A stretch of DNA of 64,000 nucleotides from Aulostomus chinensis (GCA_037954235.1 JBBMOA010000001.1:36981094-37045093), one strand, 5' to 3'. Shown: positions 13,101 to 26,592, counted from the first letter of the stretch. Numbers and translations: made by a program. Notes: generated by a model from the letters alone, not told the origin.

Positions 13101-16100
13101 AGTTGCTACAAACCTCAAAATGATGCTACAGTGATGTCATGGGAGATGCTACGAACCTAAGAAATGATGCTACAGTGATGTAGTGAGAGTTGCTACAAAC
13201 CTCAAAATGATGCTACAGTGATGTGGTGAGAGTTGCTACTAACCTAAGAAATGATGCGACAGTGATGTAATGAGAGTTGCAACAAACCTAAGAAGTGATG
13301 CTACAGTGATGTGGTGAGAGTTGATACTAATTTCAAAATAATGCTAAAGCGGTGTAATGAGAGTTGATACTTACCTAAGAAATGATTCTACAGTGATGTG
13401 GTGAGAGTTGCTACGAACCTCAAAATGATGGTACAGTGATGTAATGACAGTTGCTAGGAATCTCAAAATGATGCTCCAGTAATGTCGTGAGAGTTGCGAC
13501 TATCCTCAAAATGATGCAACAGTGATGTAATGAGAGTTGCTACAAATGTCCAAATGATGCTTAAGTGATGTAATGAGAGTGGCTACAAACCTAAGAAATG
13601 ATGTTACAGTGATGTAATGAGAGTTGCTACAAATGACCAAATGATGCTAGAGTGATGTAATGAGATTTGCGACCAACCTAAGAAATTATGCTACAGACAT
13701 GTGCTGAGAGTTGATAGTAATTTCAAAATCATGCTAAAGTGATGTAATGAGAGTTGCTACTTACCTGAGAAATGATGCGACAGTGATGTGGTGAGAGTTG
13801 CTACGAACCTCAAAATGATGCTACAGTGATGTAATGAGAGTTCCTACGAATCTCAAAATGATGCTACAGTAATGTCGCGAGAGTTGCGACTATCCTCAAA
13901 ATGATGCGACAGTGATGTAGTGAGAGTTGCTGCGATCCTCAAAATGATGCGACAGTGATGTGGTGAGAGGTGCTACGATCCTCAAAATGAGGTGGCAATG
14001 ATGTAGTGAGAGTTGACACAAATCTCAAAATGATGCTGATAGTGATGTAGTGAGAGTTGATACTAATCTCAAAATGATGCTAAAGTGATGTAATGAGAGT
14101 TGCTACAAATCTAAGAAGTGATGCTACAGTGATGTGGTGAGAGTTGATAGTAATTTCAAAATAACGCTAAAGCGGTGTAATGAGAGTTGCTACTTCCCTA
14201 AGAAATGATGCTACAGTGATGTAATGAGAGTTGCTACTAATCTCAAAATGATGCTAGAGTGATGTAATGAGATTTGCTACAAACCTAAGAAATGATGCTA
14301 CAGTGATGTGGTGAGAGTTGATAGTAATTTCAAAATCATGCTAAAGTGATGTAATGAGAGTTGCTACTTACCTAAGAAATGATGCTACAGTCATGTCATG
14401 GGAGTTGCTACTGACCTAAGAAATGATGCTACAGTGATGAATTGAGAGTTGCTTCAAATGTCAAAATGATGCGACTGATGTAGTGAGAGTTGCTACGATC
14501 CTCAAAATGATGCTACATTCATGTGGTGAGAGTTGATAGTAATTTCAAAATCATGCTAAAGTGATGTAATGAAAGTTGCTACATACCTAAGAAATGATGC
14601 TACAGTGATGTGGTGAGAGTTGCTACGAACCTCAAAATGATTCAACAGTGATGTAATGAGAGTTGCTACTAACCGAAGAAATGATGCTACAGTGATGTAG
14701 TGAGAGTTGCTACGAATCTCAAAATGATGCTACAGTAATGACGTGAGAGTTGCTACTATCCTAAAAATGATGCGACAGTGATGTGATAATTACGATGAAG
14801 CTCATAATGAAATTACAGTGATGTAGTGAGAGTTGCTACTAACCTCAAAATGATGTTGAAAGTGATGTAGTGAGAGTGGCTAAAAACCTCAAAAACGATG
14901 CTATAGTGATGTCTTAAGAATTGCTACTAACCAAAGAAATGATGCTCCAGTGATGTGGTGAGAGTTGTTAATTACCTGAAAATGATGCGACAGTGATGTA
15001 ATGAGAGCTGCTACGATCCTCAAAATGAGGTGGCAGTGATGTAGTGAGAGTTGATAGTAATTTAAAAATCACGCTAAAGTGATGTAATGAGAGTTGCTAC
15101 TTACCTAAGAAATGATGCTACAGTGATGTGGTGAGAGTTGCCACGAACCTCAAAATGATGCTGACAGTGATGTAATGAGAGTTGCTACGATCCTCAAAAT
15201 GATGCTACAGTGATGTGGTGAGAGTTGCTACTATCCTCAAAATGAGGTGACAGTGATGTAGTGAGAGTTGCTACGAATCTCAAAATGATGCTACAGTAAT
15301 GTCATGGGAGTTGCTACGATCCTCAAAATGATACTACAGTGATGTAATGAGAGTTGCTACGAATCTCAAAACGATGCTACAGTGATGTGGTGAGAGTTGC
15401 GACTATCCTCAAAATGATGCGACAGTGATGTAGTGAGAGTTGCTACGATCCTCAAAATGATGCTACAGTGATGTTATGACAGTTGCTACTAACCTAAGAA
15501 ATTATACTGACAGTGTTGTGGTGAGAGTTGATAGTAATTTCAAAATCATGCTAAAGTGATGTCATGAGAGTTTCTTCTAACCGAAGAAATGATGCTACAG
15601 TGATGTAGGCAGAGTTGGTACGATGCTCAAACTGATGCTTCCAGTAATGTAGTGAGAGTTGCTACAAACCTCAAAATGATGCTACAGTGATGTCATGGGA
15701 GATGCTACGAACCTAAGAAATGATGCTACAGTGATGTAGTGAGAGTTGCTACAAACCTCAAAATGATGCTACAGTGATGTGGTGAGAGTTGCTACTAACC
15801 TAAGAAATGATGCGACAGTGATGTAATGAGAGTTGCAACAAACCTAAGAAGTGATGCTACAGTGATGTGGTGAGAGTTGATACTAATTTCAAAATAATGC
15901 TAAAGCGGTGTAATGAGAGTTGATACTTACCTAAGAAATGATTCTACAGTGATGTGGTGAGAGTTGCTACGAACCTCAAAATGATGCTGACAGTGATGTA
16001 ATGAGAGTTGCTACGATCCTCAAAATGATGCTACAGTGATGTGGTGAGAGTTGCTACTATCCTCAAAATGAGGTGACAGTGATGTAGTGAGAGTTGCTAC

Positions 16101-19100
16101 GAATCTCAAAATGATGCTACAGTAATGTCATGGGAGTTGCTACGATCCTCAAAATGATACTACAGTGATGTAATGAGAGTTGCTACGAATCTCAAAACGA
16201 TGCTACAGTGATGTGGTGAGAGTTGCGACTATCCTCAAAATGATGCGACAGTGATGTAGTGAGAGTTGCTACGATCCTCAAAATGATGCTACAGTGATGT
16301 TATGACAGTTGCTACTAACCTAAGAAATTATACTGACAGTGTTGTGGTGAGAGTTGATAGTAATTTCAAAATCATGCTAAAGTGATGTCATGAGAGTTTC
16401 TTTTAACCGAAGAAATGATGCTACAGTGATGTAGGCAGAGTTGGTACGATGCTCAAACTGATGCTTCCAGTAATGTAGTGAGAGTTGCTACAAACCTCAA
16501 AATGATGCTACAGTGATGTCATGGGAGATGCTACGAACCTAAGAAATGATGCTACAGTGATGTAGTGAGAGTTGCTACAAACCTCAAAATGATGCTACAG
16601 TGATGTGGTGAGAGTTGCTACTAACCTAAGAAATGATGCGACAGTGATGTAATGAGAGTTGCAACAAACCTAAGAAGTGATGCTACAGTGATGTGGTGAG
16701 AGTTGATACTAATTTCAAAATAATGCTAAAGCGGTGTAATGAGAGTTGATACTTACCTAAGAAATGATTCTACAGTGATGTGGTGAGAGTTGCTACGAAC
16801 CTCAAAATGATGGTACAGTGATGTAATGACAGTTGCTAGGAATCTCAAAATGATGCTCCAGTAATGTCGTGAGAGTTGCGACTATCCTCAAAATGATGCA
16901 ACAGTGATGTAATGAGAGTTGCTACAAATGTCCAAATGATGCTTAAGTGATGTAATGAGAGTGGCTACAAACCTAAGAAATGATGTTACAGTGATGTAAT
17001 GAGAGTTGCTACAAATGACCAAATGATGCTAGAGTGATGTAATGAGATTTGCGACCAACCTAAGAAATTATGCTACAGACATGTGCTGAGAGTTGATAGT
17101 AATTTCAAAATCATGCTAAAGTGATGTAATGAGAGTTGCTACTTACCTGAGAAATGATGCGACAGTGATGTGGTGAGAGTTGCTACGAACCTCAAAATGA
17201 TGCTACAGTGATGTAATGAGAGTTCCTACGAATCTCAAAATGATGCTACAGTAATGTCGCGAGAGTTGCGACTATCCTCAAAATGATGCGACAGTGATGT
17301 AGTGAGAGTTGCTGCGATCCTCAAAATGATGCGACAGTGATGTGGTGAGAGGTGCTACGATCCTCAAAATGAGGTGGCAATGATGTAGTGAGAGTTGACA
17401 CAAATCTCAAAATGATGCTGATAGTGATGTAGTGAGAGTTGATACTAATCTCAAAATGATGCTAAAGTGATGTAATGAGAGTTGCTACAAATCTAAGAAG
17501 TGATTCTACAGTGATGTGGTGAGAGTTGATAGTAATTTCAAAATAACGCTAAAGCGGTGTAATGAGAGTTGCTACTTCCCTAAGAAATGATGCTACAGTG
17601 ATGTAATGAGAGTTGCTACTAATCTCAAAATGATGCTACAGTAATGACGTGAGAGTTGCTACTATCCTAAAAATGATGCGACAGTGATGTGATAATTACG
17701 ATGAAGCTCATAATGAAATTACAGTGATGTAGTGAGAGTTGCTACGATCCTCAAAATGATGCGACAGTGATGTGGTGAGAGGTGCTACGATCCTCAAAAT
17801 GAGGTGGCAATGATGTAGTGAGAGTTGACACAAATCTCAAAATGATGCTGATAGTGATGTAGTGAGAGTTGATACTAATCTCAAAATGATGCTAAAGTGA
17901 TGTAATGAGAGTTGCTACAAATCTAAGAAGTGATGCTACAGTGATGTGGTGAGAGTTGATAGTAATTTCAAAATAACGCTAAAGCGGTGTAATGAGAGTT
18001 GCTACTTCCCTAAGAAATGATGCTACAGTGATGTAATGAGAGTTGCTACTAATCTCAAAATGATGCTAGAGTGATGTAATGAGATTTGCTACAAACCTAA
18101 GAAATGATGCTACAGTGATGTGGTGAGAGTTGATAGTAATTTCAAAATCATGCTAAAGTGATGTAATGAGAGTTGCTACTTACCTAAGAAATGATGCTAC
18201 AGTCATGTCATGGGAGTTGCTACTGACCTAAGAAATGATGCTACAGTGATGAATTGAGAGTTGCTTCAAATGTCAAAATGATGCGACTGATGTAGTGAGA
18301 GTTGCTACGATCCTCAAAATGATGCTACATTCATGTGGTGAGAGTTGATAGTAATTTCAAAATCATGCTAAAGTGATGTAATGAAAGTTGCTACATACCT
18401 AAGAAATGATGCTACAGTGATGTGGTGAGAGTTGCTACGAACCTCAAAATGATTCAACAGTGATGTAATGAGAGTTGCTACTAACCGAAGAAATGATGCT
18501 ACAGTGATGTAGTGAGAGTTGCTACGAATCTCAAAATGATGCTACAGTAATGACGTGAGAGTTGCTACTATCCTAAAAATGATGCGACAGTGATGTGATA
18601 ATTACGATGAAGCTCATAATGAAATTACAGTGATGTAGTGAGAGTTGCTACTAACCTCAAAATGATGTTGAAAGTGATGTAGTGAGAGTGGCTAAAAACC
18701 TCAAAAACGATGCTATAGTGATGTCTTAAGAATTGCTACTAACCAAAGAAATGATGCTCCAGTGATGTGGTGAGAGTTGTTAATTACCTGAAAATGATGC
18801 GACAGTGATGTAATGAGAGCTGCTACGATCCTCAAAATGAGGTGGCAGTGATGTAGTGAGAGTTGATAGTAATTTAAAAATCACGCTAAAGTGATGTAAT
18901 GAGAGTTGCTACTTACCTAAGAAATGATGCTACAGTGATGTGGTGAGAGTTGCCACGAACCTCAAAATGATGCTGACAGTGATGTAATGAGAGTTGCTAC
19001 GATCCTCAAAATGATGCTACAGTGATGTGGTGAGAGTTGCTACTATCCTCAAAATGAGGTGACAGTGATGTAGTGAGAGTTGCTACGAATCTCAAAATGA

Positions 19101-22100
19101 TGCTACAGTAATGTCATGGGAGTTGCTACGATCCTCAAAATGATACTACAGTGATGTAATGAGAGTTGCTACGAATCTCAAAACGATGCTACAGTGATGT
19201 GGTGAGAGTTGCGACTATCCTCAAAATGATGCGACAGTGATGTAGTGAGAGTTGCTACGATCCTCAAAATGATGCTACAGTGATGTTATGACAGTTGCTA
19301 CTAACCTAAGAAATTATACTGACAGTGTTGTGGTGAGAGTTGATAGTAATTTCAAAATCATGCTAAAGTGATGTCATGAGAGTTTCTTCTAACCGAAGAA
19401 ATGATGCTACAGTGATGTAGGCAGAGTTGGTACGATGCTCAAACTGATGCTTCCAGTAATGTAGTGAGAGTTGCTACAAACCTCAAAATGATGCTACAGT
19501 GATGTCATGGGAGATGCTACGAACCTAAGAAATGATGCTACAGTGATGTAGTGAGAGTTGCTACAAACCTCAAAATGATGCTACAGTGATGTGGTGAGAG
19601 TTGCTACTAACCTAAGAAATGATGCGACAGTGATGTAATGAGAGTTGCAACAAACCTAAGAAGTGATGCTACAGTGATGTGGTGAGAGTTGATACTAATT
19701 TCAAAATAATGCTAAAGCGGTGTAATGAGAGTTGATACTTACCTAAGAAATGATTCTACAGTGATATGGTGAGAGTTGCTACGAACCTCAAAATGATGGT
19801 ACAGTGATGTAATGACAGTTGCTAAGAATCTCAAAATGATGCTCCAGTAATGTCGTGAGAGTTGCGACTATCCTCAAAATGATGCAACAGTGATGTAATG
19901 AGAGTTGCTACAAATGTCCAAATGATGCTTAAGTGATGTAATGAGAGTGGCTACAAACCTAAGAAATGATGTTACAGTGATGTAATGAGAGTTGCTACAA
20001 ATGACCAAATGATGCTAGAGTGATGTAATGAGATTTGCTACCAACCTAAGAAATCATGCTACAGACATGTGCTGAGAGTTGATTGTAATTTCAAAATCAT
20101 GCTAAAGTGATGTAATGAAAGTTGCTACATACCTAAGAAATGATGCTACAGTGATGTGGTGAGAGTTGCTACGAACCTCAAAATGATGCTACAGTGATGT
20201 AATGAGAGTTGCTACTTACCTAAGAAATGATGCTACAGTGATGTGGTGAGAGTTGCTACGAACCTCAAAATGATGCTACAGTGATGTAATGAGAGTTCCT
20301 ACGAATCTCAAAATGATGCTGCAGTAATGTCGCGAGAGTTGCGACTATCCTCAAAATGATGCGACAGTGATGTAGTGAGAGTTGCTACGATCCTCAAAAT
20401 GATGCGACAGTGATGTGGTGAGAGTTGCTACGATCCTCAAAATGAGGTGGCAATGATGTAGTGAGAGTTGACACAGATCTCAAAATGATGCTGATAGTGA
20501 TGTAATGAGAGTTGCTACTAACCGAAGAAATGATGCTACAGTGATGTAGTGAGAGTTGCTACGAATCTCAAAATGATGCTACAGTAATGACGTTAGAGTT
20601 GATACTATTCTAAAAATGATGCGACAGTGATGTGATAATTACGATGAAGCTCATAATGAAATTACAGTGATGTAATGAGAGTTGCTACTAACCTCAAAAT
20701 GATGTTGAAAGTGATGTAGTGAGAGTGGCTAAAAACCTCAAAAACGATGCTATAGTGATGTCTTAAGAATTGCTACTAACCAAAGAAATGATGCTCCAGT
20801 GATGTGGTGAGAGTTGTTAATTACCTGAAAATGATGCGACAGTGATGTAATGAGAGTTGCTACTATCCTCAAAATGAGGTGACAGTGATGTAGTGAGAGT
20901 TGCTACGAATCTCAAAATGATGCTACAGTAATGTCGCGAGAGTTGCGACTATCCTCAAAATGATGCGACAGTGATGTAGTGAGAGTTGCTGCGATCCTCA
21001 AAATGATGCGACAGTGATGTGGTGAGAGGTGCTACGATCCTCAAAATGAGGTGGCAATGATGTAGTGAGAGTTGACACAAATCTCAAAATGATGCTGATA
21101 GTGATGTAGTGAGAGTTGATACTAATCTCAAAATGATGCTAAAGTGATGTAATGAGAGTTGCTACAAATCTAAGAAGTGATGCTACAGTGATGTGGTGAG
21201 AGTTGATAGTAATTTCAAAATAACGCTAAAGCGGTGTAATGAGAGTTGCTACTTCCCTAAGAAATGATGCTACAGTGATGTAATGAGAGTTGCTACTAAT
21301 CTCAAAATGATGCTAGAGTGATGTAATGAGATTTGCTACAAACCTAAGAAATGATGCTACAGTGATGTGGTGAGAGTTGATAGTAATTTCAAAATCATGC
21401 TAAAGTGATGTAATGAGAGTTGCTACTTACCTAAGAAATGATGCTACAGTCATGTCATGGGAGTTGCTACTGACCTAAGAAATGATGCTACAGTGATGAA
21501 TTGAGAGTTGCTTCAAATGTCAAAATGATGCGACTGATGTAGTGAGAGTTGCTACGATCCTCAAAATGATGCTACATTCATGTGGTGAGAGTTGATAGTA
21601 ATTTCAAAATCATGCTAAAGTGATGTAATGAAAGTTGCTACATACCTAAGAAATGATGCTACAGTGATGTGGTGAGAGTTGCTACGAACCTCAAAATGAT
21701 TCAACAGTGATGTAATGAGAGTTGCTACTAACCGAAGAAATGATGCTACAGTGATGTAGTGAGAGTTGCTACGAATCTCAAAATGATGCTACAGTAATGA
21801 CGTGAGAGTTGCTACTATCCTAAAAATGATGCGACAGTGATGTGATAATTACGATGAAGCTCATAATGAAATTACAGTGATGTAGTGAGAGTTGCTACTA
21901 ACCTCAAAATGATGTTGAAAGTGATGTAGTGAGAGTGGCTAAAAACCTCAAAAACGATGCTATAGTGATGTCTTAAGAATTGCTACTAACCAAAGAAATG
22001 ATGCTCCAGTGATGTGGTGAGAGTTGTTAATTACCTGAAAATGATGCGACAGTGATGTAATGAGAGCTGCTACGATCCTCAAAATGAGGTGGCAGTGATG

Positions 22101-24601
22101 TAGTGAGAGTTGATAGTAATTTAAAAATCACGCTAAAGTGATGTAATGAGAGTTGCTACTTACCTAAGAAATGATGCTACAGTGATGTGGTGAGAGTTGC
22201 CACGAACCTCAAAATGATGCTGACAGTGATGTAATGAGAGTTGCTACGATCCTCAAAATGATGCTACAGTGATGTGGTGAGAGTTGCTACTATCCTCAAA
22301 ATGAGGTGACAGTGATGTAGTGAGAGTTGCTACGAATCTCAAAATGATGCTACAGTAATGTCATGGGAGTTGCTACGATCCTCAAAATGATACTACAGTG
22401 ATGTAATGAGAGTTGCTACGAATCTCAAAACGATGCTACAGTGATGTGGTGAGAGTTGCGACTATCCTCAAAATGATGCGACAGTGATGTAGTGAGAGTT
22501 GCTACGATCCTCAAAATGATGCTACAGTGATGTTATGACAGTTGCTACTAACCTAAGAAATTATACTGACAGTGTTGTGGTGAGAGTTGATAGTAATTTC
22601 AAAATCATGCTAAAGTGATGTCATGAGAGTTTCTTCTAACCGAAGAAATGATGCTACAGTGATGTAGGCAGAGTTGGTACGATGCTCAAACTGATGCTTC
22701 CAGTAATGTAGTGAGAGTTGCTACAAACCTCAAAATGATGCTACAGTGATGTCATGGGAGATGCTACGAACCTAAGAAATGATGCTACAGTGATGTAGTG
22801 AGAGTTGCTACAAACCTCAAAATGATGCTACAGTGATGTGGTGAGAGTTGCTACTAACCTAAGAAATGATGCGACAGTGATGTAATGAGAGTTGCAACAA
22901 ACCTAAGAAGTGATGCTACAGTGATGTGGTGAGAGTTGATACTATTTCAAAATAATGCTAAAGCGGTGTAATGAGAGTTGATACTTACCTAAGAAATGAT
23001 TCTACAGTGATGTGGTGAGAGTTGCTACGAACCTCAAAATGATGGTACAGTGATGTAATGACAGTTGCTAAGAATCTCAAAATGATGCTCCAGTAATGTC
23101 GTGAGAGTTGCGACTATCCTCAAAATGATGCAACAGTGATGTAATGAGAGTTGCTACAAATGTCCAAATGATGCTTAAGTGATGTAATGAGAGTGGCTAC
23201 AAACCTAAGAAATGATGTTACAGTGATGTAATGAGAGTTGCTACAAATGACCAAATGATGCTAGAGTGATGTAATGAGATTTGCTACCAACCTAAGAAAT
23301 CATGCTACAGACATGTGCTGAGAGTTGATTGTAATTTCAAAATCATGCTAAAGTGATGTAATGAGAGTTGCTACTTACCTGAGAAATGATGCGACAGTGA
23401 TGTGGTGAGAGTTGCTACGAACCTCAAAATGATGCTACAGTGATGTAATGAGAGTTGCTACTTACCTAAGAAATGATGCTACAGTGATGTGGTGAGAGTT
23501 GCTACGAACCTCAAAATGATGCTACAGTGATGTAATGAGAGTTCCTACGAATCTCAAAATGATGCTGCAGTAATGTCGCGAGAGTTGCGACTATCCTCAA
23601 AATGATGCGACAGTGATGTAGTGAGAGTTGCTACGATCCTCAAAATGATGCGACAGTTATGTGGTGAGAGTTGCTACGATCCTCAAAATGAGGTGGCAAT
23701 GATGTAGTGAGAGTTGACACAGATCTCAAAATGATGCTGATAGTGATGTAATGAGAGTTGCTACTTACCGAAGAAATGATGCTACAGTGATGTAGTGAGA
23801 GTTGCTACGAATCTCAAAATGATGCTACAGTAATGACGTTAGAGTTGCTACAATTCTAAAAATGATGCGACAGTGATGTGATAATTACGATGAAGCTCAT
23901 AATGAAATTACAGTGATGTAGTGAGAGTTGCTACTAACCTCAAAATGATGTTGAAAGTGATGTAGTGAGAGTGGCTAAAAACCTCAAAAACGATGCTATA
24001 GTGATGTCTTAAGAATTGCTACTAACCAAAGAAATGATGCTCCAGTGATGTGGTGAGAGTTGTTAATTACCTGAAAATGATGCGACAGTGATGTAATGAG
24101 AGTTGCTACTATCCTCAAAATGAGGTGACAGTGATGTAGTGAGAGTTGCTACGAATCTCAAAATGATGCTACAGTAATGTCATGGGAGTTGCTACGATCC
24201 TCAAAATGATACTACAGTGATGTAATGAGAGTTGCTACGAATCTCAAAACGATGCTACAGTGATGTGGTGAGAGTTGCTACTATCCTCAAAATGATGCGA
24301 CAGTGATGTAGTGAGAGTTGCTAAGATCCTCAAAATGATACTACAGTGATGGAATGAGAGTTGCTACGAATCTCAAAACGATGCTACAGTAATGTCGTGA
24401 GAGTTGCGACTATCCTCAAAATGATGCGACAGTGATGTAGTGAGAGTTGCTACGATCCTCAAAATGATGCTACAGTGATGTGGTGAGACTTGCTACGAAT
24501 CTCAAAACGATGCTACAGTGATGTAATGAGAGTTGCAACTAACCTAAGAAATGATGCGACAGTGATGTGGTGAGAGTTGCTAGGAACCTCAAAATGATGC
24601 A
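7191..24601 (+). repeat. Satellite array A2: 2,556-bp higher-order repeat of ~43-bp monomers
   Basis: The same monomer family as A1, but a different subfamily dominated by gtgatgtaatgagagttgct and ctaagaaatgatgctacagt, organised as a higher-order repeat. A rare marker (tcaaaaacgatgctatagtg) lies at 7221, 9777, 12333, 14889, 18701, 20738, 21948 and 23984. The spacings are 2556, 2556, 2556, 3812, 2037, 1210 and 2036 bp. The first copies differ by only scattered substitutions, for example near 7940 versus 10510, so amplification was recent. Later copies carry internal deletions and duplications. An odd monomer (gataattacgatgaagctca) also recurs once or more per unit. The array ends at about 24601 in unique sequence. 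Confidence 0.95.
14858..18669 (+). repeat. Expanded HOR copy (3,812 bp) with internal duplications
   Basis: This copy of the A2 unit is 1,256 bp longer than its neighbours. A segment beginning near 15150 (aatgatgctgacagtgatgt) restarts near 15980. A second break near 17620-17740 jumps to the end-of-unit marker gataattacgatgaag and back to an earlier part of the unit. The pattern fits unequal exchange out of register within the array. Breakpoints are estimated by eye to within tens of bases. Confidence 0.7.
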
Positions 24602-24603
24602 GG

Positions 24604-25060
24604 GTGACTTTGTGGAAAGTCTTGCACTCCCAACACATTCATTCTCATGAATGCAGTGACAGGTCAGAGCCAAGGGAGCCTCCATGTCCACAGATGTCCA
24701 CATGGCAGCTGGACTTCCTTTTTCACTCCTTCCCGTTCCTCCTGGTACTTTTTGGCCACCGTTTGTTTGATGGTCTGAAAATGACGCCCAGAGTAAATCA
24801 ATACATTGAAATTAGAGATGAAATAAACTGGAGATATCAACGACTGCTTTAGATCATTTCCACACAAACCTTTCTGGTTGGCAAACATATGAGGCTCAAG
24901 GACCTGAACCAGTTCCCTGAACCCTTCCCTCTCAACAATGCTGAGGGGCTGGCAGTCCTTCAGGATCAAATTCAGCAGAGCCTCATCCAGCATCTGCTTC
25001 CTGGAAGCTGGATGGTTAAAGATGAAGGAGAGAAGAAATGAATAGGAATTAATGATCAAT
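24604..25060 (-). pseudogene. hAT/ZBED-type transposase relic
   Basis: The minus strand carries blocks typical of hAT (ZBED-like) transposases. HPASRKQMLDEALLNLILKD with QPLSIVEREGFRELVQVLEP lies at about 24890-25020. KQTVAKKYQEEREGVKKEV lies near 24700-24770. In a different frame, WTSVDMEAPLALTCHC lies near 24655-24705. Between the first two blocks is a stretch of about 39 residues (FANQKGLCGND...) not expected in the family. That stretch plus the frame change means either a broken copy or short introns. It sits directly at the end of satellite array A. There is no zinc-finger BED domain or C-terminal dimerisation domain in view. It is probably a dead fragment; a domesticated host exon is a weaker alternative. 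Confidence 0.65.
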
Positions 25061-25570
25061 GAAGCAACTGTGAGTCAGTTGGAGAGTGGCTGTATACCTG
25101 AGTTCATCCTGGTGGATCTGGGACTTCATTCTCATGCCTGGCCCCATCATGCCTCAGCACTGAAGAGGTGCTTTTGTTGAGATGAGACGCTTCTGTCCAA
25201 CAAATGCCACATTCAACCTGCAGAAAAGAACATGAGTACTCAGCTAAAAGTTCCTTTCTTCATGGTGACTGGTGTTTCTTAGTCTTAGACCACCAGGTTT
25301 CCAATGAGGTGTATCGGATACGTTGTTGTGTGCCGCTGAAATCCGTCCAATTCCGGCGTTGTTTCCTCATGAAATATGTTTGCCTTAAAGCTCATTAAAG
25401 TGTTGAACCACAATATCGTTCACCATAACTGAGTCAACTTCAAGATAACCTACGTCTACATTCCAGTCCCGGCTGCTCCTGTTCTGCTGCAGTCCAGAAA
25501 ACAACAACCCGATACAATTGGCGCTCCTTCCCACAGCTCAGGCCCGGATCCGCATGGTTCCGCTGACTGA
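25060..25570. other. Unassigned spacer sequence
   Basis: Non-repetitive sequence between the hAT relic and the Harbinger-like relic. It is moderately AT-rich with only short ORFs, the longest about 64 codons near 25204-25398. I recognise no coding, RNA or mobile-element signature. Confidence 0.5.
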
Positions 25571-25654
25571 CTGTGAGACGCGCTCCCTCCAGAGTGGCAC
25601 AGCCCGATGGGGGTCCTTATCTGGCACGGGGGCGTAAAACAGGTGCGACTGGAA

Positions 25655-26075
25655 AGCCTGGTTTATTCTGCGTCGAGGGAACGCGTTGCTCTGCAATACA
25701 CCGCCGAACCGCTAGGGGGTGTGGCTTTGTCTTTGTATTGTTTACGGGGCTCTTGTCAGATTCCTTGGTTTTCTTCCGGTCACAGACAACAATTGTTGGC
25801 CATTTGTCAGTCTTTGTAGTGCCGCGAAGAGGAGTTGTAGAGGTGGTCGTACTTGAGCACCTCCTCGATAATCCTTTCTTCAGCTTGGTCCATTTTTTCT
25901 TGGAGCCTTCACCACAGAAACTTTGAAAATGGCGGTGTTGTGCTGCGACTGAACCGGAAATAACGTTCTGAGCGGACCAATCACAGTCCTCGACGTTGAC
26001 GTCACCACGCGTCGACGCGATGCTTAAGCAGGATTTTTTGGAGGCGCGTTTCAGGCTACGGCGGAGGTACGAATA
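25655..26075 (+). mobile_element. Harbinger-like DNA transposon relic (copy 1)
   Basis: Shares blocks with 55098-55540: a start like tttattctgcgtcgagggaa, the block gctagggggtgtggct, then ggctcttgtcagattcc, and later cggaccaatcacagtcc followed by gtcgacgcgatg. The ends, with motifs of the type ggtttat..ctgcgtcgag, resemble terminal inverted repeats of fish PIF-Harbinger-like elements. That family assignment is my inference. No transposase ORF survives. The middle of this copy differs from copy 2. The short plus-strand ORFs here (70 and 117 codons) look incidental. Confidence 0.5.
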
Positions 26076-26123
26076 CTACGAATGAATTGAAAGATGATTG
26101 ATGAAAGTGATTGAAAGTCGAAA

Positions 26124-26396
26124 AGGAAGTTAGCATGTCAGGGATGAGACACCCTGATAGTCCAAAAGGAAGTTAGCATGTCAGGGATGAGACACGCTTA
26201 TCGTCCAACAGGAAGTTAGCATGTAAGGGATGAGACACGCTTATCGTCCAACAGGAAGTTAGCATGTCAGGGATGAGACGCGCTTATCGTCCAACAGGAA
26301 GTTAGCATGTCAGGGATGAGACACCCTGATCGTCCAACAGGAAGTTAGCATGTCAGGGATGAGACACCCTGATAGTCCAACAGGAAGTTAGCATCT
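26124..26396 (+). repeat. 43-bp minisatellite, ~6.3 copies
   Basis: Unit aggaagttagcatgtcaggg + atgagacacgcttatcgtcc + aac. Units start at 26124, 26167, 26210, 26253, 26296, 26339 and 26382, exactly 43 bp apart; the last unit is truncated. Variants alternate accctgatag and acgcttatcg. The unit is unrelated in sequence to the flanking satellite but has the same length. Confidence 0.93.
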
Positions 26397-26592
26397 CCAT
26401 GGTTCCCTTGACCAGAAGCCAGTGGGATCGTTCCATTCTGACATCTTGATTGACATTTGTCCTTCTCTTAGCTAAATAGCTGGCAATCATTTGAAAAAAC
26501 CTTGATTTACTTTTTGTATTTTGATCTTCAGCTCATTTGCATACTTTTGTTGAAATTCTCCCCTTTTTTTCTTTTTTTTCTGCTGTTTTTAG

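Noticed and set aside
1822..24601. CRISPR-like or coding tandem array
   Set aside because: The repeats are contiguous 42-44 bp monomers with no unique spacers and no cas genes, and the genome is eukaryotic. ORFs of 60-95 codons arise from the repeat and shift frame at every monomer, since 43 is not a multiple of 3.
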